DNA of 64,000 nt from Solen grandis (lineage: Eukaryota; Mollusca; Bivalvia; Adapedonta; Solenidae), in contig CM037777.1 in assembly GCA_021229015.1 (NCBI GenBank), forward strand, positions 28,581,584 through 28,645,583, read 5' to 3'. The translations under genes and the position numbers were made by a program. Every line of letters starts with the position of its first letter. Position 1 is the stretch's first letter. Below the pieces are notes generated by a model. The model was not told where the DNA came from and ran no database searches. It was given only the letters and a program-made list of their open reading frames with translations. Positions 47,792-58,197 of this stretch are shown here, in pieces.

Positions 47792-50104
47792 TCAAGGTTT
47801 TATCAGGCCACTCCAATATTCTTTTTGCACTCTATGAATTGATGTATCTGCGAATAGAAAATAAAAATAATCTCAGTAGAATGTGATTTTTTTGTTTCAG
47901 TTTAACATGCACACACCAAATAATACATAACAGTGATTGTTTAATTATTTAATTATACTGTCTTGTTTATAAGTATTTAGAATCAAGAGTTCCCAATGGA
48001 ATATTTATTTGATAAAAAGGAGTAATAAGATTTCATTGTCTGAAGACAAGCAGTTGAATTTAAGATGAATCATTTGCTATAAAATACTATCAGAAACTTT
48101 CCTAATTAAAGCTTTAAAAAAGTCTTAAAGACTTTCCTCAGAAAATACTAACTAAAGGACTATGTCAATGAAATTAAAGTCCCTTTAATAATGGATGAAA
48201 TTATATATCATAGTTGGGGAAAAAAGTTAAAAAATTATAAAAAAAAAAAACAGCAAAAAGAATGTTCTATAATTTTACAGATACCGCATGGTAATTATTA
48301 CCTTTCAAAATTGCAAATTTATCTGTCTCTAACACTGGCATAATATCTCCTTGCCTGGTCTTGCACTTCCTGTTATCCAACTCGATCTCTAAGTAGTACA
48401 GACTATATATCAAATGGTAGGCTGCATTGTTCCTTTTTCTCGTTTTTGCAGTATCCTCAACACTCAACTGGCAGGTGCCCAATCATACAGCCATACTATA
48501 TATATTAGATTACAATGATTTAACCCTTTCCCTCATATAGACTCATTTTGACACACTCAGTAGGTACCACATAAAGCCTTATCTGCAGAAAATCATAGTT
48601 AAACCTTACCAAACTTATTTACAAAATCCTCATTTCCAGACCACTGAGGAGCAGCGAACAGCATAAAACCTGATCAGCCTGCGAGTTACTCACAGGCTGA
48701 TCTGGTTTTATGCTGTTCGCATAGGTCTTTTCATGGTGTCCTCTATGAGGGAAAGGGTTAACAAGAGCTCCACAAGTGGTGCCAACACTCGTCTGTTTTA
48801 CATGTCAACAATAAAATTCTAAGTTAAAAAATGACATAACTCGAAAAATATAGCTTTCAGAATAATCCCCTTGTCTTAACAACTGCACCTGTCATGATTA
48901 TAAATCATTCCAAGTACATGTATTGTGTTGATGTTATAGAAATTGGCTACATTCAAGTTTATATTAATCATTATTTATATTAATTGTTAACAATAAGAAA
49001 TTATTTTGAATAAATTTTAATATCAAAATATAATCATCACCTGTACAAATATACACAGTATCATTGTCGGTGTGTACTGTCTCTCAAAAACAAGCTCCTG
49101 TTCTCTACACTCAACATGGTGCTGTCAATCAACATTTTCCTAATGTACGATATGACATTCTTTACATTACCGCTGATCTCCATTGCTTGATTGGCTAAGT
49201 GCCTGAATGATTGATACTCATCTGGTCGGTCAGAACTGTAACTTCAGCAATCGTAACAAGAAATATCTTTTAGTTTGTTTAAACTTATCTATTTTACATC
49301 AATAGGGAAACAGGTCCTTACAGCTAATTGTTGTTTTGTCCTCTTTAAAAGAAGATACATGTATTCAGTGTTATGGGGATTAAGAAATGGAGAAATAGAA
49401 CTGTTATACAGTGCAATGTGCTCCCTCACTGCAATTGGTGGAGGAAACATTATTGTGATGAACCCACTATAATACTCTTTTAGCTATACGAGGATAGTGA
49501 AACATACTATAATTAACAACGCGTCTCCAGTGGCTGAGTGCATAGAGCATCCGCTTCGGGAGCGGGAGGTCGTGGTTTCGATCCCCAGTCAAGATCGACA
49601 TTACCATAGTCATAAAAAATGGTACTGGTATAGCTTCCTTGCTTGGTGCTTAACATATAAGGGTAGTTCCAGGACTGATTAGCCCGGTGTCAGGATAATA
49701 TGACAATGTCATATGTCTACGGCATCAGACTGCAGTGTGGCAGCTCTTATACAGTTAAACCTGTCATAAGCAGTCAGTCAAGGGAACAAGAGAAAGTGGC
49801 CGCTAAACAAAGGTGACTGTTAAATGAAGGTTAAACATATAACAAAATGTTATAGTCTCCAAATGACTGAAATATTGTTGATGGGACGTTAAACCCAACA
49901 CACAAAATATAATTTATATAGATGAAGTCTATAACCTTGCATAATATCACCCTCAATGCCATATGATATCTTATTAAATCCCACCCTCTCATGATTTTAT
50001 TGATCGAATGGATAACCTACTACATTTGTTGAAATCTTTTCAAATTTTTTACTTTCAACATTTTCCCAGCTGAGGTCAATTTGACCAAAGGAACTGTCAG
50101 CCAT
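47792..50104 (-). CDS. Unknown 151-residue helical protein, four exons
   Basis: Exons (minus): 50104-50053 (MADSSFGQIDLSWENVE; an upstream in-frame ATG at 50143 would add 13 residues), 49221-49041, 48467-48302, 47847-47792. All junctions have GT/AG sites (GAAA|GTAAAA, ACCAG, CAG|GTGATG, CTGCCAG, AAAG|GTAATA, TTCGCAG) and their phases agree. Exon 2 needs one added base near 49114, between codons ...LIDSTM and VECREQELVFERQYTP; then it is exactly 60 codons. Exon 3 reads LSVEDTAKTRKRNNAAYHLI, YSLYYLEIELDNRKCK, GDIMPVLETDKFAILK. Exon 4 ends YWSGLIKP-stop. Predicted mostly helical, no signal peptide or membrane segment. No family is recognised, so no function is proposed. Confidence 0.6.
48520..48761. 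mobile_element. TTAA-flanked MITE, copy 3
   Basis: TTAA at 48520-48523 and 48758-48761, 234 bases between, same ends and hairpin as copies 1 and 2. Its right TTAA is immediately followed by the CAAGAGCTCCAC head of a core-tandem element. Confidence 0.85.
48760..48975 (+). mobile_element. Core-tandem element, type 3, single unit
   Basis: AACAAGAGCTCCACAAGTGG then 'tctgttttacatgtcaacaa' and one unit (AAGTTAAAAAATGACATAAC, 'catgattataaatcattcca') as in 31858-32935. The tail is absent. It lies in an intron of the 151-residue gene. Confidence 0.65.
49522..49908 (+). repeat. tRNA-headed SINE, 'GGGACGTTAAACCC' type, with an insertion
   Basis: Best-preserved head in the window: CAGTGGCTGAGTGCATAGAG (A box), TCCGCTTCGGGAGCGGGA (anticodon arm with a TTCGGG loop reminiscent of tRNA-Pro) and GTGGTTTCGATCCCC (B box). 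The body and the tail GATGGGACGTTAAACCCAAC are intact apart from an 87-base repeat inserted at 49751-49837. Confidence 0.9.
49751..49837 (+). repeat. Short 'TTAAACCTGTC' repeat inserted in a SINE
   Basis: CAGTTAAACCTGTCATAAGC, 'agtcagtcaagggaacaag', 'gtggccgctaaacaaagg', 'taaatgaaggttaaac'. The SINE body resumes directly after it, so it is a mobile or gene-converted unit and not part of the SINE. Related copies at 23178 and 63415. Confidence 0.75.
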
Positions 50105-50153
50105 GTCCTGCCCTGATTGAGAGCGAGACAAAACCTTTACCATGTACCTACAG

Positions 50154-53100
50154 TCTGCTCATCACTGCGAGAAACATGCCTGAAGTTTGTGGGTCAGTGG
50201 GTAACCAAGTCAGAGGGACAGGAACTTTCTGGTAAAATGTCATATATCATAAATTATTATATTCAGTCTAATTAAAACTTATATTAAAAATTATATCTGA
50301 ACTAACGTTCACTAAGTAGGATCTGAGGACATCAAATTAAAAGGGTTGACTCAAATTGACCTTTGATTAGCCAATCAAATGGTCAAACTTCAAAAAGCTT
50401 GGGTATACAACTTTGTGAATGTTTGCAAGTTAATGGCAGTGAACGGACATTTTAATTTTGTGTATATCGCCAGGGTATTCCGATTTCCAAATTCAAATTG
50501 TTTTGAAGCATGCATTCTGATTGATATCATTTTCTATATGATATTCATGACGTAAAGGTAGACTTGAGACGTCCTTTCATGGGATGTTGTCAGATCTTCG
50601 AAGCATAGAGTACTGGAGCAAAAAACAAGAGCTATTTAATGAGATTGTATTATATTCTGTAGCAACGTAAAAACCATTTGTTGTCACTTGAGATTCTGTT
50701 GTGAGATTTTGTAAACCATTTCTAGTGGTTAGTGGAAGATTTACTAGCAGTGCCAGACAAAATCTTTAGTGGGGATTACAAAGAATCTAAGAACTTCTTA
50801 CTGTTAACAATGGGGAAATAAGAATAGGTTATTGAAAGTTAACATATTTAAAAGCCTTAATGTCATAATACTACATATATCGTAAAAGTATACATAAATT
50901 ATTGAGTGCTTTATTTTATAATTATATTCAAAGTAGTGTGATTTCTTATGTAATTCTGTGCTCACTGCCATGTAATCATTCATGACTACTGGTAATGTTT
51001 TTCTTCTAAAATTGTTAAAGTGTGGTAAAAAATCATTAATGTGAAGAAAGCTTTTTACGTTCTTCTGTGTTTACTGATCTGACTGCATATTCCTCTATAT
51101 ATATGAAGTTAGCCAGATAGAGAAAAGTAAAGGCAATTTATATATATAGTCTTGAGTTTCCTGCCATGGGCACATTCACTGACTAAACAGCTTTTACCCC
51201 TGGTCATCAGCCTACTATCAATCTCCCCGGGGAGTCATTCACTTTGTTTATAACAGCTCACATTTTGGTGCCACAAAAATATACAGCCCTCTCAGGTACC
51301 CATTTACACCTGGGTGAAGTGAAACAATGCAGGGTAAATTTCTTGCTCAATGAAAGAACAGTGTCTCTGGTAGGACTCAAACCAGGACCTCTTGATCTTA
51401 AAGCATATGTCCTACCACTGCTCCTCAAATGTGCAAGGTTATAACATGTACGAGTATAAACTATATACAGGAATAAACCATGTCCACCTGTCTTTCCATT
51501 TGGTGTCCAGGCAGACGTAACTCAAAACCCTTTGACACTAATTGGAAGCTCAAACATGGCACAATGGTTAATTGCTTGTGATCCAAAAGTGTATTAATAC
51601 TTAGAGGCAAGGTGATTTTCTCAATTTTCAAGGTCACAGGCTAAGTAAGATCTTGATTTTTACCCATATCAAACCCCCTGACCTTAGAAGCTTTTAGTCT
51701 GCACAATCATTGCTTTTGGCCAGAGGAATTATCATGGCATTGACATTAGGTCATTTGGTCATTTTATAATAATTGCCGATAAAAGAACGGAACTATTTTG
51801 TGTAATCGATCCTGAATTAAAACACATGGATGAATCCATGTGAATGTTTATCATTTGAAGAAAACAAAGGGAGGCCACTTGTAAATACTGAAATGCTTAT
51901 ATATCTGTATACATACCCTTTAAGTAAAAAAGAAGTTCTGGCAGATCTATATTACTCACAATGTTGGTGATGCATATTTTGTCTCACTGATTATGATTGG
52001 ACACATTATTTCATCAGTTAGCATAAAATAAAAACTCACATAGAACAAAGCTTACTTATGGCTAGCGGTTTTGTCACAACCTGTTACAGGGCCTATTGCA
52101 AAGGGTCAAGGTTACATGCATTTATGTATCGGTATGTCATTATTAAGCCTAACATACCTTCATTTTATACTGTTACTTTTTCTCAGCAATAAGTATTTTA
52201 ACAAGCATATCACTAACGTTTTCAGCAGCTTCGGTGATTTCTCAGCAGCGTGTAATAAATCTAACATTTTATAGTAGAAGGAAAAAGACATATCTACACA
52301 CATTACTGATAAATAAATGTACTGGTATTTTTCCTGTCACTTTTTTTTTTTTGCTACTTGGATTAGTATATATAAAAGATATTTTTTTGTTTTTTTTAGG
52401 TTTACCAAAGGGGATTTTGCAAGATCTTACAACTTACTTGAATGCTGCTACGTTGAAGAAACTAGATGCCTTTCTTTGAAAGTCAGGTAAGTCTTTTATC
52501 ATTTTGACATAAACTTCTTACAGCAAGGAGTCAATTGGACACTATACATATAAGGTAAAGTCAAGCTGGAAATTTAGGAGTCAAAATTAAAATTTTAAGG
52601 ACTTGCAATAACATTTATAAAGCGGCCATATGCGACATACTATTTTGTTTAATNNNNNNNNNNNNNNNNNNNNNNNNNNNNNNNNNNNNNNNNNNNNNNN
52701 NNNNNNNNNNNNNNNNNNNNNNNNNNNNNNNNNNNNNNNNNNNNNNNNNNNNNAACACATAAATTTCATCATATGATAATAAAATAACATCATATAATAC
52801 TAAAAAGCATCACATAATACTAAAACAGCATCATATAATGTTAGTTATGAAATTAATATAAATGATCATAATGAAACGACAAAAGATCATCGTGTAAAGA
52901 CATAGATCCTCATGTTATTCTAAGTTAGCCTAATAAAAGGATTGATGATCTTCGTATACTTATCATGAACAGCATGTTATGGTATGTGTGTATCACACAG
53001 GCCGCAATCCTCATAGAAGACTAAATGAACATCACATAATGACAAATGACCATAATAGCACCAACAATGGTCAACCTGTAATTTCATGTGAGCATAATAA

Positions 53101-53828
53101 AATGTAGACTGATCATTGTATAATACAAATGGGGATTATGTATTTGTGAAAGGACATTACATATTTATTTCTGAGCAACAATTACTACGATTTGCACGAA
53201 CCGCCATTGTGAACTATCATGATATAATACATCGGCTCATGTTAAGGCAGCTACGGCGTTCCATAAAAAAAATGTTAATTAACTCCTGTAGAATGACGTG
53301 ATTTAAAATATTATCGATTGTTTTGTGTGCATTTTAGTATTCTTTATCGAGTAGGCTCACTTAACTGCTACCATTCATTATTCCGCTCGTGTCATTCAAC
53401 CAAACGTGGGTTGGGTAGCGAAAAGGCATTGCGCTCCTTGTTTTTTTTTTTTTATTATACTGGGCATATCTTTTATTATGATAGAATTTCAAACTCCTGT
53501 GGTTTCTTATAAATGTATGGGCATGCCGGTCTAGAGTTGTGTTGTTTTGACTTTGGTATGCATTGAATCCGTCGTTTTATTTCACAAAAACAAATTTCAT
53601 TCAAACGATATTTATTAACATATTACTCTAAAGGACTTCATTATTTATCTCGTTTGTTTGCTATCTCCTTTTTTGTTATGCAGTTCAATGTGGCTTGAAT
53701 ATGCCACACATGTCTATGAAAATGAGCGGCAACTGAAAATTCTTACAGATAAACTGGATTATAATGTCCATATGAAAGCTGATAATACCCCCAGGAAGAG
53801 CGTGTTATATTTAAGAATAAGCCGATAA
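50154..53828 (+). CDS. Unknown plus-strand gene, three candidate exons (partial)
   Basis: Exon 50154-50231 (acceptor CTACAG, donor TCTG|GTAAAA) encodes CSSLRETCLKFVGQWVTKSE GQELS. Exon 52400-52486 (acceptor TTTTTTTAG, donor CAG|GTAAGT) joins it in phase and reads GLPKGILQDLTTYLNAATLK, KLDAFL, then a TGA just before the donor; dropping one T of CTTTG would give LESQ and pass it. Exon 53684-53828 (acceptor TTATGCAG) encodes MWLEYATHVYENERQLKILT, DKLDYNVHMKADNTPRKSVL and a stop. The second gap lies between the last two exons, and upstream exons are missing. The first two exons resemble the helical segments next to leucine-rich repeats or box motifs in ubiquitin-ligase adaptors, but this is weak. 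Confidence 0.4.
51210..51450 (-). repeat. tRNA-headed SINE, fourth type
   Basis: On the minus strand: GAGCAGTGGTAGGACATATG (A box region), 'ctttaagatcaagaggtcc' (a CTTTAAG loop) and GGTTTGAGTCCTACC (B box), then a body with 'tgggtacctgagagggctg' and 'ccccggggagattg'. Only one copy is seen. Confidence 0.65.
52654..52753. other. Assembly gap (100 N)
   Basis: Exactly 100 N. The right flank opens with a minisatellite. Confidence 0.99.
52768..52850. repeat. About 20-base minisatellite at the gap edge
   Basis: 'catcatataatactaaaaag' recurs three to four times, then decays into 'catcatataatg' and further CAT/ATAA variants to about 53100. The gap probably collapsed this array. Confidence 0.7.
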
Positions 53829-53829
53829 A

Positions 53830-55910
53830 TGCGTGTTATATCGATAAATATTACACTATAAACTGCCAAATATTCGGAAATAAAAAGGTCAAAATTTCGA
53901 AATTGAAAATTCCTATGTAAATACTGTATCATTCATTTCCAAGGAAGGTTGTTATATTTACGGCAAAGAGTGGAAAAAGTAAATTAGAAACACATGATTA
54001 ACAAGGTAGAATCTACATACTTTTAATAAAATATAAGTACATCAGGGAAAATAAACATTAAAATTTGATAAAAAATAGTATCAAAATATATTTTAATAAT
54101 AATGTGGTAAATTATAAAATCATATTAAATATATAAACAACACTAATTGACAAAATGAATGGTCCATTGTTGCATACATCCTGACCTAATTTTCACGCCG
54201 TCTTTCATTAGCAAACAATTATAATACAGGACTCTGCCTACTACATCAAACGATGTTTGGAAAAGCTTATTCACACCAGGAATATAAAGGGCAACTAGTA
54301 TGATGCGAGGAACAAAGGTCAGTCGTTTGCTTTTAAGCGTAAAGTAATAAATCAATAAATCATATTCTTTTTCATAAATCTTTTTGTTAAAAAAGACTGA
54401 AGTTGTCCCCATTCAATTTGCTAGAAGTGAGAAAAATTGTCTCAAAGCCTTAAAGCAGCTCGGTAGAAAAAAAAAGATTTTTTTCTACTCTCTCTCGTTA
54501 ATCTTGGTGAAGTCAACAGCCTCGACCATTGTAGGTCTCATTGTACACGAAAACACTTTTTTCATGAACGCCCACTTTGGCGAAATCGGATAGACATAGA
54601 ATACGGTGTCCCTTATGCAAGTGCTAGCCGTACCACGTGACTGTTCCGCCAGTTCCGGCTAGCGAATTCGTAAGGCCAGTAAGTGGAGTAAATGCATGTG
54701 CGAATAGTTACTGTCATCAGTCATGTGACGGCACACTAAAATTGAATTTATAAATATATAATTCAGGAATTCTATATATAGGTTCAAAACTTCGTAACAT
54801 TACTTCCTAAGAAGGAGAAACCACCCATTTCTTTTACAACCACGGAATATTGCATTTGCTGACCATGCATCTCTTGATCGGTATTGACAGAGGTAGTAGC
54901 CACAAATAGGTAAAAATCATATTCTTAGACAATGGTTGTCTGTGACCGAGCCATTGCTAAATCTTTAAAAATGAACGCGATGATAAAGCCCAATCCAGTG
55001 ATAACTGATAAAATCTCCCATAAAGAGCGACATCAAATAGAGAATAAGCTAATAAATGCGCGAAATATCGATATAGATAGCAATATAAAATTCTGCATAC
55101 AAATATTCAGAAAGAGAAAAAATACAGAACGGTTTTTTTTTTTCAAAGTTTCGAACATAAAGGATCAATCATTATGGATATTACAAAACGGTTTATGTAA
55201 AATGGAAACAATTAAAACACATCATTTCAATTTTCAAACGAATTCAAACGAAGGCTTTTCACATTTTTGGCACTTGTGCCGAAACAGTTTAAATAATAAA
55301 TAACCATTTCCTTTTAAAATCGCCCCCCCCCACCCTCAAAAATAAAATAAATAAAAAAATAAAAAATAAATAAATAAAATAAAAATCAGTGGTAACCCGT
55401 TGAAACTTCCTAAAAGCCGAGTCGTCTCTTAGCTTTTTAATTTAATAGGATATGATCTTCGCGAAAATAAGCTAAAATTGAAATTATTTGGAAAACTATT
55501 CTGTTATATTTCTAATTCTGAAATCTGTAAATGATATTTGTAATCTGACATATAAAAAGGATACATGTACTTGAAAAAATGACACCGGTAGCAGATGTGA
55601 CAAAAATGTTGATGATGATGTGAAGGATATCCGGTTTCATAATGGCAGCAAAGTCTATATAAGACATTGACATCACAGATAAGTCAGAAAGCGCTCAAAC
55701 ACCCAGGATCACGGACGTCGTCATAGCAACAGAGCATGGCTTGCTCAGCAGTCGATACTATCTTGTGATGAAATGAAAGGCACTTGGAATAAATAATAAT
55801 GTTATTAACAATAAAAAAATCCCTGTGAAAGTTATATACATGTATATTTGTATATTCATGACGTCTTAAGAAATACTAATCCATTTTTGAGTGCGTCCGA
55901 TATAATTCTA
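53830..55910. other. Intergenic
   Basis: No gene recognised. A minus-strand 89-codon frame at 54412-54143 and a plus-strand 123-codon frame at 54932-55303 are AT-driven, without recognisable domains. An AAAT/AAATA simple repeat lies at about 55336-55388. Confidence 0.5.
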
Positions 55911-55912
55911 AT

Positions 55913-56098
55913 TAAGGTAATCCATCCATCATTTAAGTAAAATCATGGTCCATCAAATCCTTAAAAAAACTTCAGTGACCATTGACTTGGAGTTATGGGC
56001 TCTTTTGCTCAAAGTCTATAAAGGCTTGCATTTACTTCAAAATTCACCCGATCACTTGATGGACCATGATCATAAATTAACGACGGATTACCTAAAAT
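55913..56098. mobile_element. MITE with CCATCCATCATT ends, copy 1
   Basis: Left TTAAGGTAATCCATCCATCA plus 'aatcatggtccatcaa'; right 'ttgatggaccatgatcat' plus GACGGATTACCTAA. The centre 'gacttggagttatgggctct' is shared with 62195-62372. Confidence 0.7.
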
Positions 56099-56441
56099 GG
56101 ACAAACCAAATAATTGTAAAGGAGACTGACCAGATTTAAATATCAAACTAGGAGACTGTCACCAACAGTTACATTGTCATTATTCAACAGTAATCCATGT
56201 GTGCTTGGGAACAGCTGTGACCTTCGCATTATCAGACGCCATATGACGTTATCATTCTCCGAATGAGCATGCGTTCCACACAGTCATGGAAAACAGTATC
56301 ATTTAGCTTTGAATACGTTATGTTTCGACAAAGCCACAAGTATTGGATTGGTACGACTTATGCTGGTGTAGCATAATTATATTCCGGTGTGGACCAGATG
56401 CTGCTTTTGTTCGGTATTCTTTAGGATTGTTCAGATCTGGT

Positions 56442-56447
56442 TTTATT
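56442..56447 (-). promoter_or_regulatory. Candidate polyadenylation signal for the GT31 gene
   Basis: AATAAA on the minus strand, 20 bases after the stop; would imply a very short 3' UTR. Confidence 0.3.
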
Positions 56448-56466
56448 TCTGGCGACATGAAAGTTT

Positions 56467-57642
56467 CTATGACCGGCCTAAATTTAAACAATAATCCCAC
56501 ATAGTGTCATTGTATAGGCCTTGAGTTCTTCTTTGATTTAAAATGTTCCACATTTTTTGTGTGGCGTTTTCAGGGACGTGGTAAAACATGTAAACATGAT
56601 CGGTATCCTTTTCGAACATTCTGAACGCAGCTTCCTGTTCTACAATGTAGTGTTGGTTCAGCTGGACAAACTTTGTTCCTATTTTGTTCGGTATAACTCC
56701 AGTTATATATGCGTCGTCCACCCATAGGAAAGGTGTGTGATACGCCATCCCATGTACGCCGATTGCTACGTCTGTTGTCATGATAAACACAGAACCGGAA
56801 CAATATGGCGCGTAAATGTCGTCTGCATGCTGCTCTTTTGAGACGTACCATTTATTATTTTTATCACGTATAACCGCTGAGTCCATCCACAGGTAACAGA
56901 AAAACGTATTGTTATCATGCCCGTGTGTTCGTAGGAATTCTAAATTTGCCATGAGAGAAAACATGTCAATAAATATATCGTCATCAGTTTTAATGATGAA
57001 TTCAGGATTAATACAGTAATTAGAAACCCAACGGATCGCACCGATTGCTTTGAACGTCAAGTTCCGGTAGGAATCGTTAAAATTTTCAATCACCATATCG
57101 TTGTAATGATCACTTTCGAGTTTAACTTTCGACATTATAAAATCGTCATTTATGACACCCATGATGAACACTATTCTCATGTGGTATTTCTTCAATATAG
57201 CTTTGGATGCCCAACTTGTCCTGATCAGCAGACGTTTCCTAAAATGTTGTGGTGCTGAATGAACATATATCAGGTATCGCAGATCTTCAACATTACACAG
57301 ATCCCTCGGATTGACGACATACCGGAAGTTGTGAGGGTTAACTTCCTGTTGCGCAAAGTATTCCTCTAAGTTGATATAGGCTTCAATATCCTCATGAGCA
57401 AAATTAATTTGTCGTATACTTCTACTTTCAATGTAGTATTTGTAAGTTATTAATGAATCGCTGCTTCTGTATTTACCAGGGTATACAGCGTGTGTTACCA
57501 GTCTACCCCTTTGTAGTATTATGTTACCTCCGGGTATGAAAACCAAGCTAACAAAACTGATGAAACTGATGGTTGCAATCAACTGGAAGACATAGTTCTG
57601 TGACGTCAGTCGATGCAAGGTTGGCATCCATCGCTTCTCCAT
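56467..57642 (-). CDS. Beta-1,3-galactosyl/N-acetylglucosaminyltransferase (GT31), Golgi type II
   Basis: Golgi glycosyltransferase of family 31, transferring Gal or GlcNAc in beta-1,3 linkage from a UDP sugar to glycoproteins or glycolipids; the acceptor cannot be told from sequence. The start at 57642 (ACAATGGAG) gives 391 residues: short cytosolic tail, signal anchor about 17-36, stem, then the family motifs in order: VHSAPQHFRKR and IRTSW, RIVFIMG, NFNDSYRNLTFKAIGAIRWV, KTDDD at about 218-222 (DxD metal/UDP site), YAPYCSGSVF at about 277, and WVDDAYITG at about 307, where most members have ED instead of DD. Several N-x-S/T sequons. Coding part in one exon; an acceptor (TATTTTAG) ends at 57674, so a 5' UTR intron is likely and the first ATG after it is the one chosen. 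Intact, with no frame break. Confidence 0.92.
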   Translation of the reverse strand: MEKRWMPTLHRLTSQNYVFQLIATISFISFVSLVFIPGGNIILQRGRLVTHAVYPGKYRSSDSLITYKYYIESRSIRQINFAHEDIEAYINLEEYFAQQEVNPHNFRYVVNPRDLCNVEDLRYLIYVHSAPQHFRKRLLIRTSWASKAILKKYHMRIVFIMGVINDDFIMSKVKLESDHYNDMVIENFNDSYRNLTFKAIGAIRWVSNYCINPEFIIKTDDDIFIDMFSLMANLEFLRTHGHDNNTFFCYLWMDSAVIRDKNNKWYVSKEQHADDIYAPYCSGSVFIMTTDVAIGVHGMAYHTPFLWVDDAYITGVIPNKIGTKFVQLNQHYIVEQEAAFRMFEKDTDHVYMFYHVPENATQKMWNILNQRRTQGLYNDTMWDYCLNLGRS

Positions 57643-57699
57643 TGTTCTGCTTACATTTTGAACCCAATGCTTCCTAAAATACAACAGAAAAAAAATATT

Positions 57700-58163
57700 G
57701 GAAATGGATATCTGTTAAGATGCTTAACAAACATCATTAATAAAGTTAAGGTTTGAATGTTCCGACGGGCAATACAGAAAAACACATATAAAGACCACCC
57801 AAATTTAACGACCAGCTCACTATTAAGTCCACTGTCAAAGGACCCTTTCCCCATATTTCTCTCATTAACCCTCAGTTATCAGACCACCTCCTTATTAAGA
57901 CCAGTTGATAATATTCCCAAGGGTGGTCTTATTACTAAGTTTTACTGTATTAATAGATTAGGGGGATCATACTGACCAAAAATCTCCTGCAAAACCTATA
58001 CTGATATCACAACCATGAATGGTCTACAATCATATTTCACATACAGGAATGGAGTCCTTAACAAGTAAGGAAAAGTTTATTTTTTTAAGAATTGGAAGCT
58101 TACTCGTACCTTTTTCAACGCCTTTCGTAAATAAAGGTCAGATTAGAACATGATAAAACATGC

Positions 58164-58190
<27 letters not shown>
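57700..58190. other. GT31 5' flank
   Basis: Presumed 5' UTR intron and promoter. 57880-57960 contains a short inverted pair ('gaccacctccttattaag' and 'gggtggtcttattact'). A (CAA)n microsatellite lies at 58163-58198. Confidence 0.5.

Positions 58191-58191
<1 letters not shown>

Positions 58192-58197
<6 letters not shown>

Noticed and set aside
49041..49221. A 49-base intron inside exon 2 of the 151-residue gene (GTAATG...TTGACAG)
   Set aside because: It would be implausibly short, and both it and the flanking sequence read as continuous protein once a single base is restored.
52234..52479. 81-codon plus-strand open frame starting at 52234
   Set aside because: Only its last 27 codons (GLPKGILQDL...) look coding, after a strong splice acceptor at 52399; the upstream part is intron translation.
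54932..55303. 123-codon plus-strand open frame
   Set aside because: Lys/Asn/Ile-rich composition from AT-rich DNA, runs through a poly-T, nothing recognisable.
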